64,000 bases of DNA from Yoonia maritima (lineage in GTDB: Bacteria > Pseudomonadota > Alphaproteobacteria > Rhodobacterales > Rhodobacteraceae): positions 806,001-870,000 of the forward strand of contig NZ_PKFN01000008.1 in assembly GCF_002933395.1 (NCBI RefSeq), given 5' to 3'. The first letter of the stretch is position 1. Every line of letters begins with the position of its first letter. This document shows positions 53,361-61,824 of this stretch, one piece after another. The notes under the pieces were generated by a model. That model did no database searches. It saw only the letters and a list, made by a program, of their open reading frames with translations, and was not told where the DNA came from. Both the position numbers and the translations under genes were made by a program.

Positions 53361-53896
53361 TATTTCACCACAAAATAGACATAGCCATCATTTCTAGATG
53401 GCAAAAATCAAAGCTTCACCCGATGTTCGGTATTCGATCAACCCCTGAAAACCGATGAGTTGGTCTTGAACGTTGCTAACGTCAGTGCTTTGAAAAAATT
53501 GGCGCAGAAACTAACACAATACGACTATCCAGAAGCCCATTAATGAAGACAAGGATACACAAAAATCGATTCGTGTCATCTTTCTTAGGAATTATCCCAG
53601 TTTACAGTCGTGCGTTCCGTCGTTTGAAAATTGCCCACGTGGTAGGCTACTCGCCTCCAACCGTTGCGCCGTTATTGTGGCAACTCGAGGAGATGACTAT
53701 AGAAAATTTCCTTTGAACAACAAAGGCGTGTAGGCCGCTTCCAGCGGTTGCAAATTCATGTTGTAAAACTCTATGGCTCCGCAACAGGTTTGCGTAACCA
53801 GTCTGGTTTAGGGCCCTCACAGCACAAGCATCGCCACATGATGCCGTCACATAGATAAGGCCGGGTCGAGCTGAGCAGGTGCGGTTGGAGAAAACA
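53361..53896. other. Intergenic region, 536 bases
   Basis: It must hold the promoter of the leftward group starting at 53360. One leftward frame (53647-53850, 67 residues) has no ribosome site and a composition unlike a protein; I do not call it. Nothing else is recognised. Confidence 0.35.
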
Positions 53897-54118
53897 ATGC
53901 AAGCGAAACCGACCGATTTCAGGAATCAAATTCTGATGATCCGTTCTACAGAGTTAGATTTCTTGACCGCAATCGAAGGCGATGTCTCTTTGCCAATCGC
54001 TGTCAGAGATAAAGACGCGCTGCACGACTGGGTTGCAGAAAATAGGCTCTCAATTTCACCAATTGGTCGTCGGCGAAAAGCTGTGATGGTCTCAGGGCTG
54101 GTTGATCGTTGGGGATAG
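53897..54118 (+). CDS. Small unknown protein
   Basis: A 73-residue soluble protein (MQAKPTDFRNQILMIRSTEL start; DALHDWVAENRLSISPIGRR near the end). GGAG six bases upstream of ATG 53897. No family is recognised; amphipathic helices suggest a small DNA-binding or regulatory protein. Low certainty. Confidence 0.4.
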   Translation: MQAKPTDFRNQILMIRSTELDFLTAIEGDVSLPIAVRDKDALHDWVAENRLSISPIGRRRKAVMVSGLVDRWG

Positions 54119-54177
54119 CCGGTTTAGGAAACATCACCGTTCGCTGCATAAGGCACGAACGGGAACAGTGCGGACAG

Positions 54178-54212
54178 AGCGGACCTCCGGGAACAGTGTT
54201 TGAAGGTCCGCT
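54178..54212. repeat. Inverted repeat between convergent genes
   Basis: AGCGGACCT and AGGTCCGCT, perfect 9-base arms 17 bases apart, in the gap between the convergent genes at 53897-54118 and 54268-54687. The wording (GCGGAC, TTCGCTGC) recurs in other intergenic stretches further right (55670-55800, 56640-56930, 58900-59150), so it seems to belong to a decayed, dispersed repeat family. Confidence 0.45.
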
Positions 54213-54267
54213 CCCGTGATCTCATTGCGCGTCGCGAAGTGCGTCCGGCGACAGGCCGTTGGTCGGC

Positions 54268-54687
54268 CTACGCAGTCTCATGCCGATCAACGATATCGGT
54301 CACGTTCTCGCGAAAGTAGTCCATCTGACCGTCTGCCTCGTGTGAGACGATGTAGGTGAGACTTGTGACATCCTTCTGGAGTAGGCCGTAAAAGAACCGT
54401 TGGTTGAAACACGTCAGAATCCAGCCGGCCCCAAGCTCGAAACAGTTGATCGCAAGAGCCTCCGTCCCTTTCGGAAACACCTCTTGCCCCAGGCGGCCGA
54501 TCACCTGGGCTAGACTGTTCCGACTATCCGCCTGCTGCCAGCTTGTGTCGGCCTCATCGCGGAAATGATCGATGCGAAAATCTATATCCTCGGCGATCAG
54601 TTCGAAGAGCGACGGATCTCCAGCCGCGAATTTTGTCAGCACTTGTCCGATCACGGTGTCTTCGGTTGCCACAGGTTTCAGGTGCAT
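54268..54687 (-). CDS. SnoaL/NTF2-like protein
   Basis: A 139-residue single-domain protein with the NTF2-like cone: LTKFAAGDPSLFELIAEDID, FRIDHFRDEADTSWQ, and a late GWILTCFNQRFFYGLLQ. Members are small hydrolases, isomerases or ligand pockets. It is divergent from a LysR regulator across 97 bases, with a LysR-type motif in the gap, so it is the probable target of that regulator. Enzymatic role unknown. Confidence 0.7.
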   Translation of the reverse strand: MHLKPVATEDTVIGQVLTKFAAGDPSLFELIAEDIDFRIDHFRDEADTSWQQADSRNSLAQVIGRLGQEVFPKGTEALAINCFELGAGWILTCFNQRFFYGLLQKDVTSLTYIVSHEADGQMDYFRENVTDIVDRHETA

Positions 54688-54753
54688 TTTCTTTGGTCCC
54701 TATATGGTTGATCCTGGGATCATTGACGGCACCAACGGAAAAAGGAAATTGCG

Positions 54754-54773
54754 ATACTATCTATTCTTGGTAT
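54754..54773. promoter_or_regulatory. LysR-type motif candidate
   Basis: ATAC-N12-GTAT, an interrupted dyad 11 bases before the LysR ATG and 67 bases from the divergent SnoaL-like gene. Fits the general LysR box only loosely. Confidence 0.3.
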
Positions 54774-54784
54774 AGCTAAAAACT

Positions 54785-55615
54785 ATGATAGATCTAAACA
54801 CCCTGCGCTATTTCACCAGCGCCTTCGAGACCGGCACATTCAGCCAGGCCGCCCATGTGAACGGTGTCAGCCAGCCGACCGTTTCGGCCGCGATCCAGAA
54901 ACTGGAAGATCGGCTTGGCACGCCCTTGTTCAGACGGTCCAAGACAGGCCTGAAGCCCTATCCGCTTGCTGCGCGTCTTTATCACGACGTGATTGATTCC
55001 GTGACCCACCTTGTTGCGTTGGAAACACGCCTTCTCGACGAACCGTTGCAGATGGTTCGGATCTATTGTGCGCCGGACATGCTGATGCGCCACATTGCAC
55101 CTGATCTGAACAGCCTGCGCCGCCGGTTCAAAGGCCTGCAATTCGCTTTTACCGACGATGCGCGGGCAAGCGACCTCGCCTATGTTTCAGACGCATGCAT
55201 ACCTGAAACACATTCCTTCATCCTCATGGCGGAAGACCCCTTCAAAGTGGCAGTCGCCCGGCACCATCCGCTGGCGGCATCCCGGAAGATGCGGATCGAA
55301 GACCTGCGCACGCAACCGCTCATCCACCGCCCGTATTGCCCACATGCAGACAGGATGGAGCTTGCCCCGTCCATGGTCGCCTCGGTGGCGCAGGCGACAA
55401 ATGACCAGCAATTGCTCGATTTGGTCGCGGCAGGCTTGGGCGTTGCGTTCGTGCCCGCATCACATGGGGAGGCGCGAGATGATATCGCATTGCTGTCTCT
55501 GTCCGATGCAGATGCAGGGGCACGCAGAACCGGGATATCGCATCGCAAATCTGCTCATGCGAAAGAGCTTGCGAAGCTCCTGACCAAGCAGAAGCGCTAT
55601 GCGCATGAGCTGTGA
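54785..55615 (+). CDS. LysR-family transcriptional regulator
   Basis: A 276-residue regulator. N-terminal winged HTH (LRYFTSAFETGTFSQAAHVN, GVSQPTVSAAIQKLEDRLGT, PLFRRSKTGLKPYPLAARL), a long linker helix, then a periplasmic-binding-like effector domain (LLDLVAAGLGVAFVPASHGE near the end). It probably controls itself and the divergent SnoaL-like gene. The effector is unknown. Confidence 0.88.
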   Translation: MIDLNTLRYFTSAFETGTFSQAAHVNGVSQPTVSAAIQKLEDRLGTPLFRRSKTGLKPYPLAARLYHDVIDSVTHLVALETRLLDEPLQMVRIYCAPDMLMRHIAPDLNSLRRRFKGLQFAFTDDARASDLAYVSDACIPETHSFILMAEDPFKVAVARHHPLAASRKMRIEDLRTQPLIHRPYCPHADRMELAPSMVASVAQATNDQQLLDLVAAGLGVAFVPASHGEARDDIALLSLSDADAGARRTGISHRKSAHAKELAKLLTKQKRYAHEL

Positions 55616-55829
55616 TAAGGCGCATCAGGCCATGTCCCAGACCATTTCTGAAGTGATTTGGCACTGCGGCCCGACGCAAACGGACATTCCGAGCTTTCGC
55701 AGCGTTTGACGCTTTGCGCTCACTCCGGCCATTCGCTGCACCGAACGCAAAGGTCGGCTGTGCGGACGAAGCGGATATTGGGGTCCTGAAACGAGAAGTC
55801 CGCTTTAGGATAGGTAGACCAGCCCTCCA

Positions 55830-56525
55830 TCACACCTCTTTTGCAAGAAAGTGTGTTGGCAAAGATAGATTCTGCTCCGCCAGCGCCGCCATTAGTGCGT
55901 CAGACATGCAGATCTGCGGCTTTGTCAGCTTAACCTCGCGCCAGACATGTTTTCCCGCAAACGCTTCTTTAGAAAAAGCTAGTTCCTTAACATGATCGGA
56001 CGACTCAATAGCTCTAAAGTCTCCGACATCCGGTATGAACGACTGCGCTCTGCTCTGCTCTGGCCGGAAACTGTCCAGAAATGTCCCAATGCGCATGCCG
56101 TAATATTGCTCTGACCAGGTCTTGTTGCGTGGCAACTCAATTTTCATCGGCCAAAACTGATGCACGCCCGGCTCAAGGGTTTCGATAGCATCTTTTATAG
56201 TTGCAGAAACGATAGGAAAACCAAATATAAACATTGCCCCGAGTTTAGGGGGGGTTCTGGTTAGTTTGAGCACCTTCGGGCACTCCACATCTTTTAGTGG
56301 GCCGAGGTTTCTTTCCCATTTCTTTATGACGAGGGACTTTATAAAACTATTTTCTATCCCCATGGCCTGCAATTCTTTAAATTCGTCCTCCATCCCCAAG
56401 GACTTAACCTCCGCTTCCCGCCTCTCGGCGCTAAAATAGGCGTCCAATCCCTCGTTAAACCCAACGTAATCGCCAGCCGGAAAAAACATGCCTAGAGTGA
56501 CCGGTTTAAAAACTGCCCATACCAT
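55830..56525 (-). CDS. Imm11/DUF1629-like immunity protein
   Basis: A 231-residue cytoplasmic protein. The C-terminal block HVWREVKLTKPQICMSDALM with a following AALAEQNLSL is close to the W-x-x-x-x-x-x-x-I-x-(V/M)-S-x-x-L ending of the Imm11/DUF1629 family, which protects cells against polymorphic toxins; the identification is by pattern only. ATG 56525 (MVWAVFKPVTLG) with GAGAGA upstream is preferred to 56600. No toxin gene is recognisable next to it, so it would be an orphan immunity gene. Confidence 0.55.
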   Translation of the reverse strand: MVWAVFKPVTLGMFFPAGDYVGFNEGLDAYFSAERREAEVKSLGMEDEFKELQAMGIENSFIKSLVIKKWERNLGPLKDVECPKVLKLTRTPPKLGAMFIFGFPIVSATIKDAIETLEPGVHQFWPMKIELPRNKTWSEQYYGMRIGTFLDSFRPEQSRAQSFIPDVGDFRAIESSDHVKELAFSKEAFAGKHVWREVKLTKPQICMSDALMAALAEQNLSLPTHFLAKEV

Positions 56526-56957
56526 TAGATTTCTCTCTTTTTCTTCTCCGCCAAACCAGCCTGAAGACGCTGAACTCCAATAGCCACTCATCGGCGGCAC
56601 GATCGCTTAGGCTTACCCGCAAAACCACATGCGCAAAAGGGCCGAATGGACAGAGCTTCGAACTCTCATTTTTTGAAATCTGGCTTTAGCCGCAATACAG
56701 CAATCCGGAAGTTTGGGCTCTCTGCCGCCATTAGATCGGTCGCAGCATTTTGCCTGTCTGGAGCGCGATCTACGACACGGACGGCCCATTGCTGCCATTC
56801 ACCTCACCGCCCAATGCTGGGGTCGCAACCCGCATAGCGGACGTAGGACGATACCGCAGCATTTCAGGAAGCCCAGATGACCGCAACGCGGACGAAGCGG
56901 CCTTTGGCTTTAAACAAACCAATGGCCGCTTCTTGATTAAAAAATCTCTTGCAGTCA
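56526..56957. other. Intergenic region with decayed repeat
   Basis: No gene is supported. Phrases such as GCGGAC, GCAGCATTT and GACCGCAACGCGG recur loosely elsewhere in the accessory DNA, which fits an eroded dispersed repeat. It also holds the promoter of the immunity gene. Confidence 0.35.
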
Positions 56958-57386
56958 CTATAGTTCAATATGAAGGTGAGGTTCACCGTCACTTGTCTTT
57001 TCTAGCGACTGCCCTTTTGGACCGACGATACCGCGAATACGTTTGCGCAAGTTAGAAAACTGTTCAGACGTGACCACGTCGACGGCCTTGTCCAAGTCCA
57101 GCCCTAATCGGAACCATCCGGGTTTGACCATCGAAATAGAAATCACCGTTGCCTCAAACGGCTGGGACAAGTAGTTGCCGTTGACCTTTTCACCTACGGC
57201 CCAACCTTCGGGCGGCCCGTTTCCGATGGCTGCGAACATCGTGTTCCAATCGCGGAACCCGTGTTGATGGGCGATGAGTTCAAGGGACTTGGCATGGCCA
57301 ATCGGCGTACCATCCTCAGTCATTTTCTTGCGTAGGCGTTTCGCTTGGTCCTTTGCCTGCGTCTTTGAAGGAAGTTGGTTGTTCAT
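56958..57386 (-). CDS. Glyoxalase superfamily-like protein
   Basis: A 142-residue protein. LPSKTQAKDQAKRLRKKMTE, then GTPIGHAKSLELIAHQHGFR and DWNTMFAAIGNG, is the signature of a small family annotated as glyoxalase-related, found mainly in alphaproteobacteria. The second half is a beta-rich domain. No metal ligands typical of glyoxalase I stand out. ATG 57386 overlaps the stop of the MATE gene (ATGA), so the two are co-translated; the frame upstream to 57422 lies inside the MATE gene. Confidence 0.75.
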   Translation of the reverse strand: MNNQLPSKTQAKDQAKRLRKKMTEDGTPIGHAKSLELIAHQHGFRDWNTMFAAIGNGPPEGWAVGEKVNGNYLSQPFEATVISISMVKPGWFRLGLDLDKAVDVVTSEQFSNLRKRIRGIVGPKGQSLEKTSDGEPHLHIEL

Positions 57387-58774
57387 GGCACTTCTCCAGT
57401 CCCACCGTGGAAAATGCCCCATTTCAATCCGGTCTTTTGTGCGGCTTGCCAGAGAACAAATGCGGTGACACCTAACATGATCACTTCAGCCACTGGACCT
57501 GCGTACCAGATGCCGATCTCTCCAAATAAAACAGGCATCAAAAACGTCAACGGGATCGCAATGGCATATGGTTTGGTCAGGCCGAGCAATGCAGCTTTGC
57601 CTGCTAACCCAATCGCTTGAAAGTAAGTCGCAATCATCATCAACGGCCCTATCAAAAAGAATACAGAGGTCATGATCGGCAAAATGCGCTCGACCTCCAC
57701 AATGACCGCCATGTCATCCACAAACGCGCTGGCAATTTGGCCGGGCGCGCTCATCACAATGGCTTGCACAACCGCGCAATAGACAAAGGCCACCCAAAGC
57801 GCCACACGCAGGCTTGAATCCGACCTTCGCCACAGTTCAGCGCCATAGTTGTTACCCGTGATCGTTTGCATTGCGAAGGACAACCCTAAGAGCGGGAGAA
57901 ACGCAAAGGTGATAACTCGTGTGATAATTCCGTAAGCTGTAATTGTATCTGCGTAGCCCGGTCGCCCGACCCATTGCAAAGCAGCGATAATCGCAGCTGA
58001 TCCAAGCGCCAATCCGACAAAATTCAAGCTTTGAGGGGCTCCCAACGCGAGGATGCGACCCCATTTTTTGCGCATCGAATGGGACAACAGCGTTGCGGGT
58101 CGGAGTGTTGTTTCGCCAAGAGCACGGAACGCACAGATGATGGCAAAGGCAAGCGCTTGCGCCGCTGCAGTACCAAAAGCTGATCCCGCGACGCCCATGT
58201 CCAGAATGGCGATCAGGGTGTAATTGAAGCCAATGTTTGCAATCGACACCAGCAGGCTCATCGCGGCCATGAAACCCACGCGCCCTTCGTTGCGCAATGC
58301 ATCAGAATTGACTGACAGCACGAAAAGCAACGGTGAAAAGAACACCGTGATCTGCAAATAGACCAGTCCCATCTGCGCCAGTGTCTCGGACCCTCCTGCC
58401 GCCAATAGTGCAACGGGTTGACCAAAGAAGGTGAACAACAGAATCAGGATTGCACCTAATGCGACGGCCAAGCCGTGCGCGCCTGCAAAGATCGTCCGGG
58501 CGTCATCAATATCACCTGCGCCAAGAGACCGCGCCAAAAGGCTCGACATGCCATTCGCGACAAGCGTGGAAAGCGCTACGATCAACATATAGATCGGGAA
58601 CATCAGCGTGACGGCGGCAAGCGCATCCGATCCCACGTAAATGCCCAGGAACAGCGCATCTGCCACGGACAGCAATCCGTTCATCCCCATCACAAAAATG
58701 ATCGGGAGTGCGGTTTTCAGGTAAATGGAGCTTAGTGGCCCATCGGTAAACCTATTGGTGGGGGTATCAGTCAT
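57383..58774 (-). CDS. MATE-family efflux transporter
   Basis: A 463-residue membrane exporter with twelve helices in two halves. Visible family features: LPIIFVMGMNGLLSVADALF, LGIYVGSDALAAVTLMFPIY with LVANGMSSLLARSLGAGD, and in the second half QTITGNNYGAELWRRSD. It exports drugs or metabolites using a sodium or proton gradient. ATG 58774 (MTDTPTNRF) is preferred to the TTG at 58795. It is coupled to the glyoxalase-like gene. Substrate unknown. Confidence 0.9.
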   Translation of the reverse strand: MTDTPTNRFTDGPLSSIYLKTALPIIFVMGMNGLLSVADALFLGIYVGSDALAAVTLMFPIYMLIVALSTLVANGMSSLLARSLGAGDIDDARTIFAGAHGLAVALGAILILLFTFFGQPVALLAAGGSETLAQMGLVYLQITVFFSPLLFVLSVNSDALRNEGRVGFMAAMSLLVSIANIGFNYTLIAILDMGVAGSAFGTAAAQALAFAIICAFRALGETTLRPATLLSHSMRKKWGRILALGAPQSLNFVGLALGSAAIIAALQWVGRPGYADTITAYGIITRVITFAFLPLLGLSFAMQTITGNNYGAELWRRSDSSLRVALWVAFVYCAVVQAIVMSAPGQIASAFVDDMAVIVEVERILPIMTSVFFLIGPLMMIATYFQAIGLAGKAALLGLTKPYAIAIPLTFLMPVLFGEIGIWYAGPVAEVIMLGVTAFVLWQAAQKTGLKWGIFHGGTGEVP

Positions 58775-59252
58775 ATCCCATATCTCTCTAGCCAAATCAC
58801 GCTGCTTAAGATGGGACCCGCATTACCATCCGCGCGATATGCGGAAAGAGTTAGATAGAGATTTACGTCGCAGAACTTAACCAAGACAAATGTCAGCGGG
58901 AGGCAGGCGTCTACGGCCTTTCTGCTCACTAAGCGGAGGTCGTCCCGCAGTCAAGTGGTCACTTATATCGGCTCTGCCAGAGCCGACATTCGTGCAGCGT
59001 GTAGCATTCGGTAAAATGGGCTCTTCGCGGTCATAAGCTGCGCAGACCACGAACGGCTGGTCTAGGATGAACTGACTTTCGCTGCACGGCGCATGAACCG
59101 GTAAGATGCGGACAAACTTGCCATTGAAAACATCCATCTGAATGTCCGCTTGCAAAAAATGAGCTATCTTTTCTTTCAGTGAGATTGTGTCTGTATTCGA
59201 ATTTCTTTGGGAGCTAGAATCAAATGAAGACTAAGCTGGTTGCGTTGCAAAA
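58775..59252. other. Intergenic region with 99-base direct repeat
   Basis: Contains the first direct repeat (59016-59114) and, just before it, an inverted pair GGCTCTG/CAGAGCC (58971-58985). Otherwise decayed repeat-like sequence. The short leftward frame at 58877-59155 is repeat-derived and not a gene. Confidence 0.45.
59016..59114 (+). repeat. 99-base perfect direct repeat, copy 1
   Basis: Identical over all 99 bases to 61098-61196, same orientation. Starts ATGGGCTCTTCGCGG and ends GATGCGGACA. The pair brackets the DUF1963 gene and 2.0 kb of DNA, which suggests recent duplication or insertion. Confidence 0.92.
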
Positions 59253-61010
59253 CTAAGCCCGTTCCGCTGTTATAAAGGCCTTTTCAAAACGGCGGTTCGT
59301 CAGGTCATCCTTTTCGATCCAGAACACCACCCAATCACCATAGAATTCGAAACCAAGGTCAGGGTCGGTCTGAATGGCCAAAAGCCGGATGAGATTTCCT
59401 TCTGGTTCTATTTGAGTTTGGCCGCCGAACATATGATGCGTTTTATAGTAGTACGCGTTGGCGGGGTTTCTGGCGAAGTAGACTTGAGCCTCATTGATTT
59501 CCTGTGATGTCCCCGTCTGGGTCCGGGTGAATTGTCGGTGCGAAAGCTGCGCGCGGACATGTTCCATACTGTCCAGATATGCTTTGACGATTGCTGTCTC
59601 TATAGTGCCATTTTTCGACTTGGTTGTCGATCTGTAGCCGTCAAATGAGAGATACTCGAAGGGGCGGCGTGTATATCCTTCAAGGGGGTGACCGAAGAAC
59701 GGCGAACCTTCTTCCAGCGTTTCCGGGTAAGGTACGTTTGGACGTTGCCGCAGCGCAAACTCAGAGACATCGGCAGAAGAATAGATAACGCAGTTCATCG
59801 CCAGCGACTTGCGGTTGAACGCAATTTCATTGTCTGCGAATGGTTCAAAAAAGAAGAAAAGGGTGCCCCACTCGGGCAGATCAATGCTGCCGTCAATGCG
59901 CGGCAAGGTCGCCAAATCGATCTGGGCAAGCAGGTGCTTTGGTATCTTCTTGGTGACAAAATCGGCGTAGACCTCACCATCTTCATCTTCGATTTCCTCC
60001 TCGACCTCATAGTCGAAACATGGCCAGTCTATTTCAGGTGGTAAGTTGGCAGCACCTCCCAACCACGACCCGGGACAACCCACCTCATCTGGTCGATCAG
60101 TTTTTACCAAGACGAGGCCGGGATGACGTGCCTTTGCCAGCGCTTCATCGATCTCCTGTTGTGATGGGGTGCGTTTCCACTCAGCATAAACGGGGTCTTT
60201 CATTCTCTCTTCATGTAAATCTTGAGCCGCATTTTCCTTTTCAGCCCGCTTGTCTTGAAGGTGTTTTTTGTAGGTCTGTACAGGTTCTTGGAGATCCGGG
60301 TTAAGGCGGACAATCAATGGCAGCATCTCATACACAAGATGCCCTTCCTTGCTCTCCAGCGACCTCCATTTCCGTATCAGTCCTTCCAAAACAGACAAAA
60401 ACGCGGGGTCATATTGCGCCTCGTCGTTGTTCAAGACGGCGTTAAGTACAGCCACCGGCCAAAATCGCAAACTTTTTGCCTCCCATTGGGGATGTATACC
60501 CACAGAGGCGCGATCTCCATCATGGGTGCGGTCGCGTTCGATGTTACCATTAGGATCACACATGAACTCAAGGACGAGTGCCGCATCGGAACTGGACATG
60601 ACCGCCACGTTCTCTTGCGCAATCTCCTTGGCCATGCAGTGTAGCCGTTCCGCATCAACATGATATTGTTCAAAGTTATGATGTACGATTGCGCAATGAA
60701 CCCCACTTTTGTGCATCGCAACGGCAATCCTTGCCAGCATATCACCTTGTTCAGCTTTGGGCCGCCGCAAAATGGATCGGGCCAGTTCGGGGTGATGATC
60801 ATAAATATTTTCATCGCCCACAATTAACGCTCCGCTCGCGCTTTTTTCTACAAGCAACTGGTTCAGATACGGACTACCGATGTTGCTGCGAAACCCATCG
60901 GGCGGTCCAGCAAGTAGTTCCACCAGTGGGACCACAGGTTGAGAACGAGGCTTATCTCTCAAAACACTCAAAATTGATCGGATCGATTTCGGCAGGTTGG
61001 GTCGGGGCAT
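59253..61010 (-). CDS. DUF1963-domain protein (YwqG-like)
   Basis: A 585-residue cytoplasmic protein. The last 280 residues are DUF1963: SWLGGAANLPPEIDWP, HLLAQIDLATLPRIDGSIDL, PEWGTLFFFFEP, and YFARNPANAYYYKTHHMFGG with QTDPDLGFEFYGDWVVFWI. The family (YwqG) is structural-only, function unknown. The N-terminal 300 residues are unusual: a segment with MLARIAVAMHKSGVHCAIVH and a long basic-acidic coiled stretch (KKHLQDKRAEKENAAQDLHE). Flanked by perfect 99-base repeats, so it seems to be a cargo gene. Confidence 0.8.
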   Translation of the reverse strand: MPRPNLPKSIRSILSVLRDKPRSQPVVPLVELLAGPPDGFRSNIGSPYLNQLLVEKSASGALIVGDENIYDHHPELARSILRRPKAEQGDMLARIAVAMHKSGVHCAIVHHNFEQYHVDAERLHCMAKEIAQENVAVMSSSDAALVLEFMCDPNGNIERDRTHDGDRASVGIHPQWEAKSLRFWPVAVLNAVLNNDEAQYDPAFLSVLEGLIRKWRSLESKEGHLVYEMLPLIVRLNPDLQEPVQTYKKHLQDKRAEKENAAQDLHEERMKDPVYAEWKRTPSQQEIDEALAKARHPGLVLVKTDRPDEVGCPGSWLGGAANLPPEIDWPCFDYEVEEEIEDEDGEVYADFVTKKIPKHLLAQIDLATLPRIDGSIDLPEWGTLFFFFEPFADNEIAFNRKSLAMNCVIYSSADVSEFALRQRPNVPYPETLEEGSPFFGHPLEGYTRRPFEYLSFDGYRSTTKSKNGTIETAIVKAYLDSMEHVRAQLSHRQFTRTQTGTSQEINEAQVYFARNPANAYYYKTHHMFGGQTQIEPEGNLIRLLAIQTDPDLGFEFYGDWVVFWIEKDDLTNRRFEKAFITAERA

Positions 61011-61097
61011 TGAGCTCGCGTAATTTGAGAAGTTGAAAGGGCCTTGAGTTCAAGGAAACATTAGCAGACCTTCGCTGCGTTGCGGAATAAATGCAAG

Positions 61098-61196
61098 ATG
61101 GGCTCTTCGCGGTCATAAGCTGCGCAGACCACGAACGGCTGGTCTAGGATGAACTGACTTTCGCTGCACGGCGCATGAACCGGTAAGATGCGGACA
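61098..61196 (+). repeat. 99-base perfect direct repeat, copy 2
   Basis: Partner of 59016-59114 with no mismatch. Sequence diverges directly after GCGGACA in both copies (AACTTG versus GTGCGG). Confidence 0.92.
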
Positions 61197-61347
61197 GTGC
61201 GGACTTGTGCAGGTGCGGCTAGTCTGCCTGTTGGAGCCGCATGGCGGTTTGGCATGATTTGCGCGGCCTCGGGTGCGGCTTTGGGAGCAGATATGGTCAT
61301 TTTGCCTGCATTGTTTGCCACTGTGCTCATGAAGCAAGCGGGCGGTC

Positions 61348-61563
61348 AAGCCGGTGGCCATTGGCCGCAAAAATTGGATGTTCGCAGGCTCGCAAGGAGG
61401 TGGCAAAGCCATGGCAATTGCTTACACCCTGATCGAAACTGCCAAGCTGAACAACGTAGATCCGCAGGCATGGCTGACTTGGGTTCTCGCTCAAATCGCA
61501 GACCACAAGATCACCCGCCTCGACGAGCTCACGCCTTGGCGATATGCTGCACAAGCAGCATAA
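61348..61563 (+). pseudogene. IS66 transposase C-terminal fragment
   Basis: The frame from about 61348 reads [20 protein letters not shown], then [20 protein letters not shown] and [10 protein letters not shown], the C-terminal domain of IS66-family transposases, ending AAQAA. Only about 70 residues of some 500 remain. The usual GGE of that segment reads GGGK here. It marks the left border of the radical SAM cluster. Confidence 0.85.
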
Positions 61564-61824
61564 CAGAGGCAGTAAACGTCACGCCACAGCGCCTTCAACG
61601 AACAGGCACCATGCATGCACCACCCAGCCGGTTCAAAGCAGCCATGGAAAACCTCTTGCGAATAGGAGTGTCTCGCCAAAAACAACTTTTAGGCGGTTTA
61701 ACGCCAGTAACAAGCCATTTACGGTTGCAAATCGCTCGCTCTGGTTGATATTGGTCGGACCAGAATATCGTTACGTTGCGCGGTGCATCACTTTTTTTCT
61801 CCAAATGTTGTTAGGAATCAAATT

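Larger units (their letters stand above)
61011..61824. other. Intergenic region: repeat, IS66 remnant, promoter
   Basis: Contains direct repeat copy 2 (61098-61196), an IS66 transposase 3-prime fragment (61348-61563) and then about 260 bases leading to the radical SAM gene, which must hold its promoter. Nothing else is recognisable. Confidence 0.5.

Noticed and set aside
53647-53850. Leftward frame of 67 codons
   Set aside because: No ribosome site, no neighbour overlap and composition unlike the nearby real genes.
58877-59155. Leftward frames that contain the 99-base repeat (also 61061-61330)
   Set aside because: Identity between them comes from the DNA repeat, and both lack start signals.
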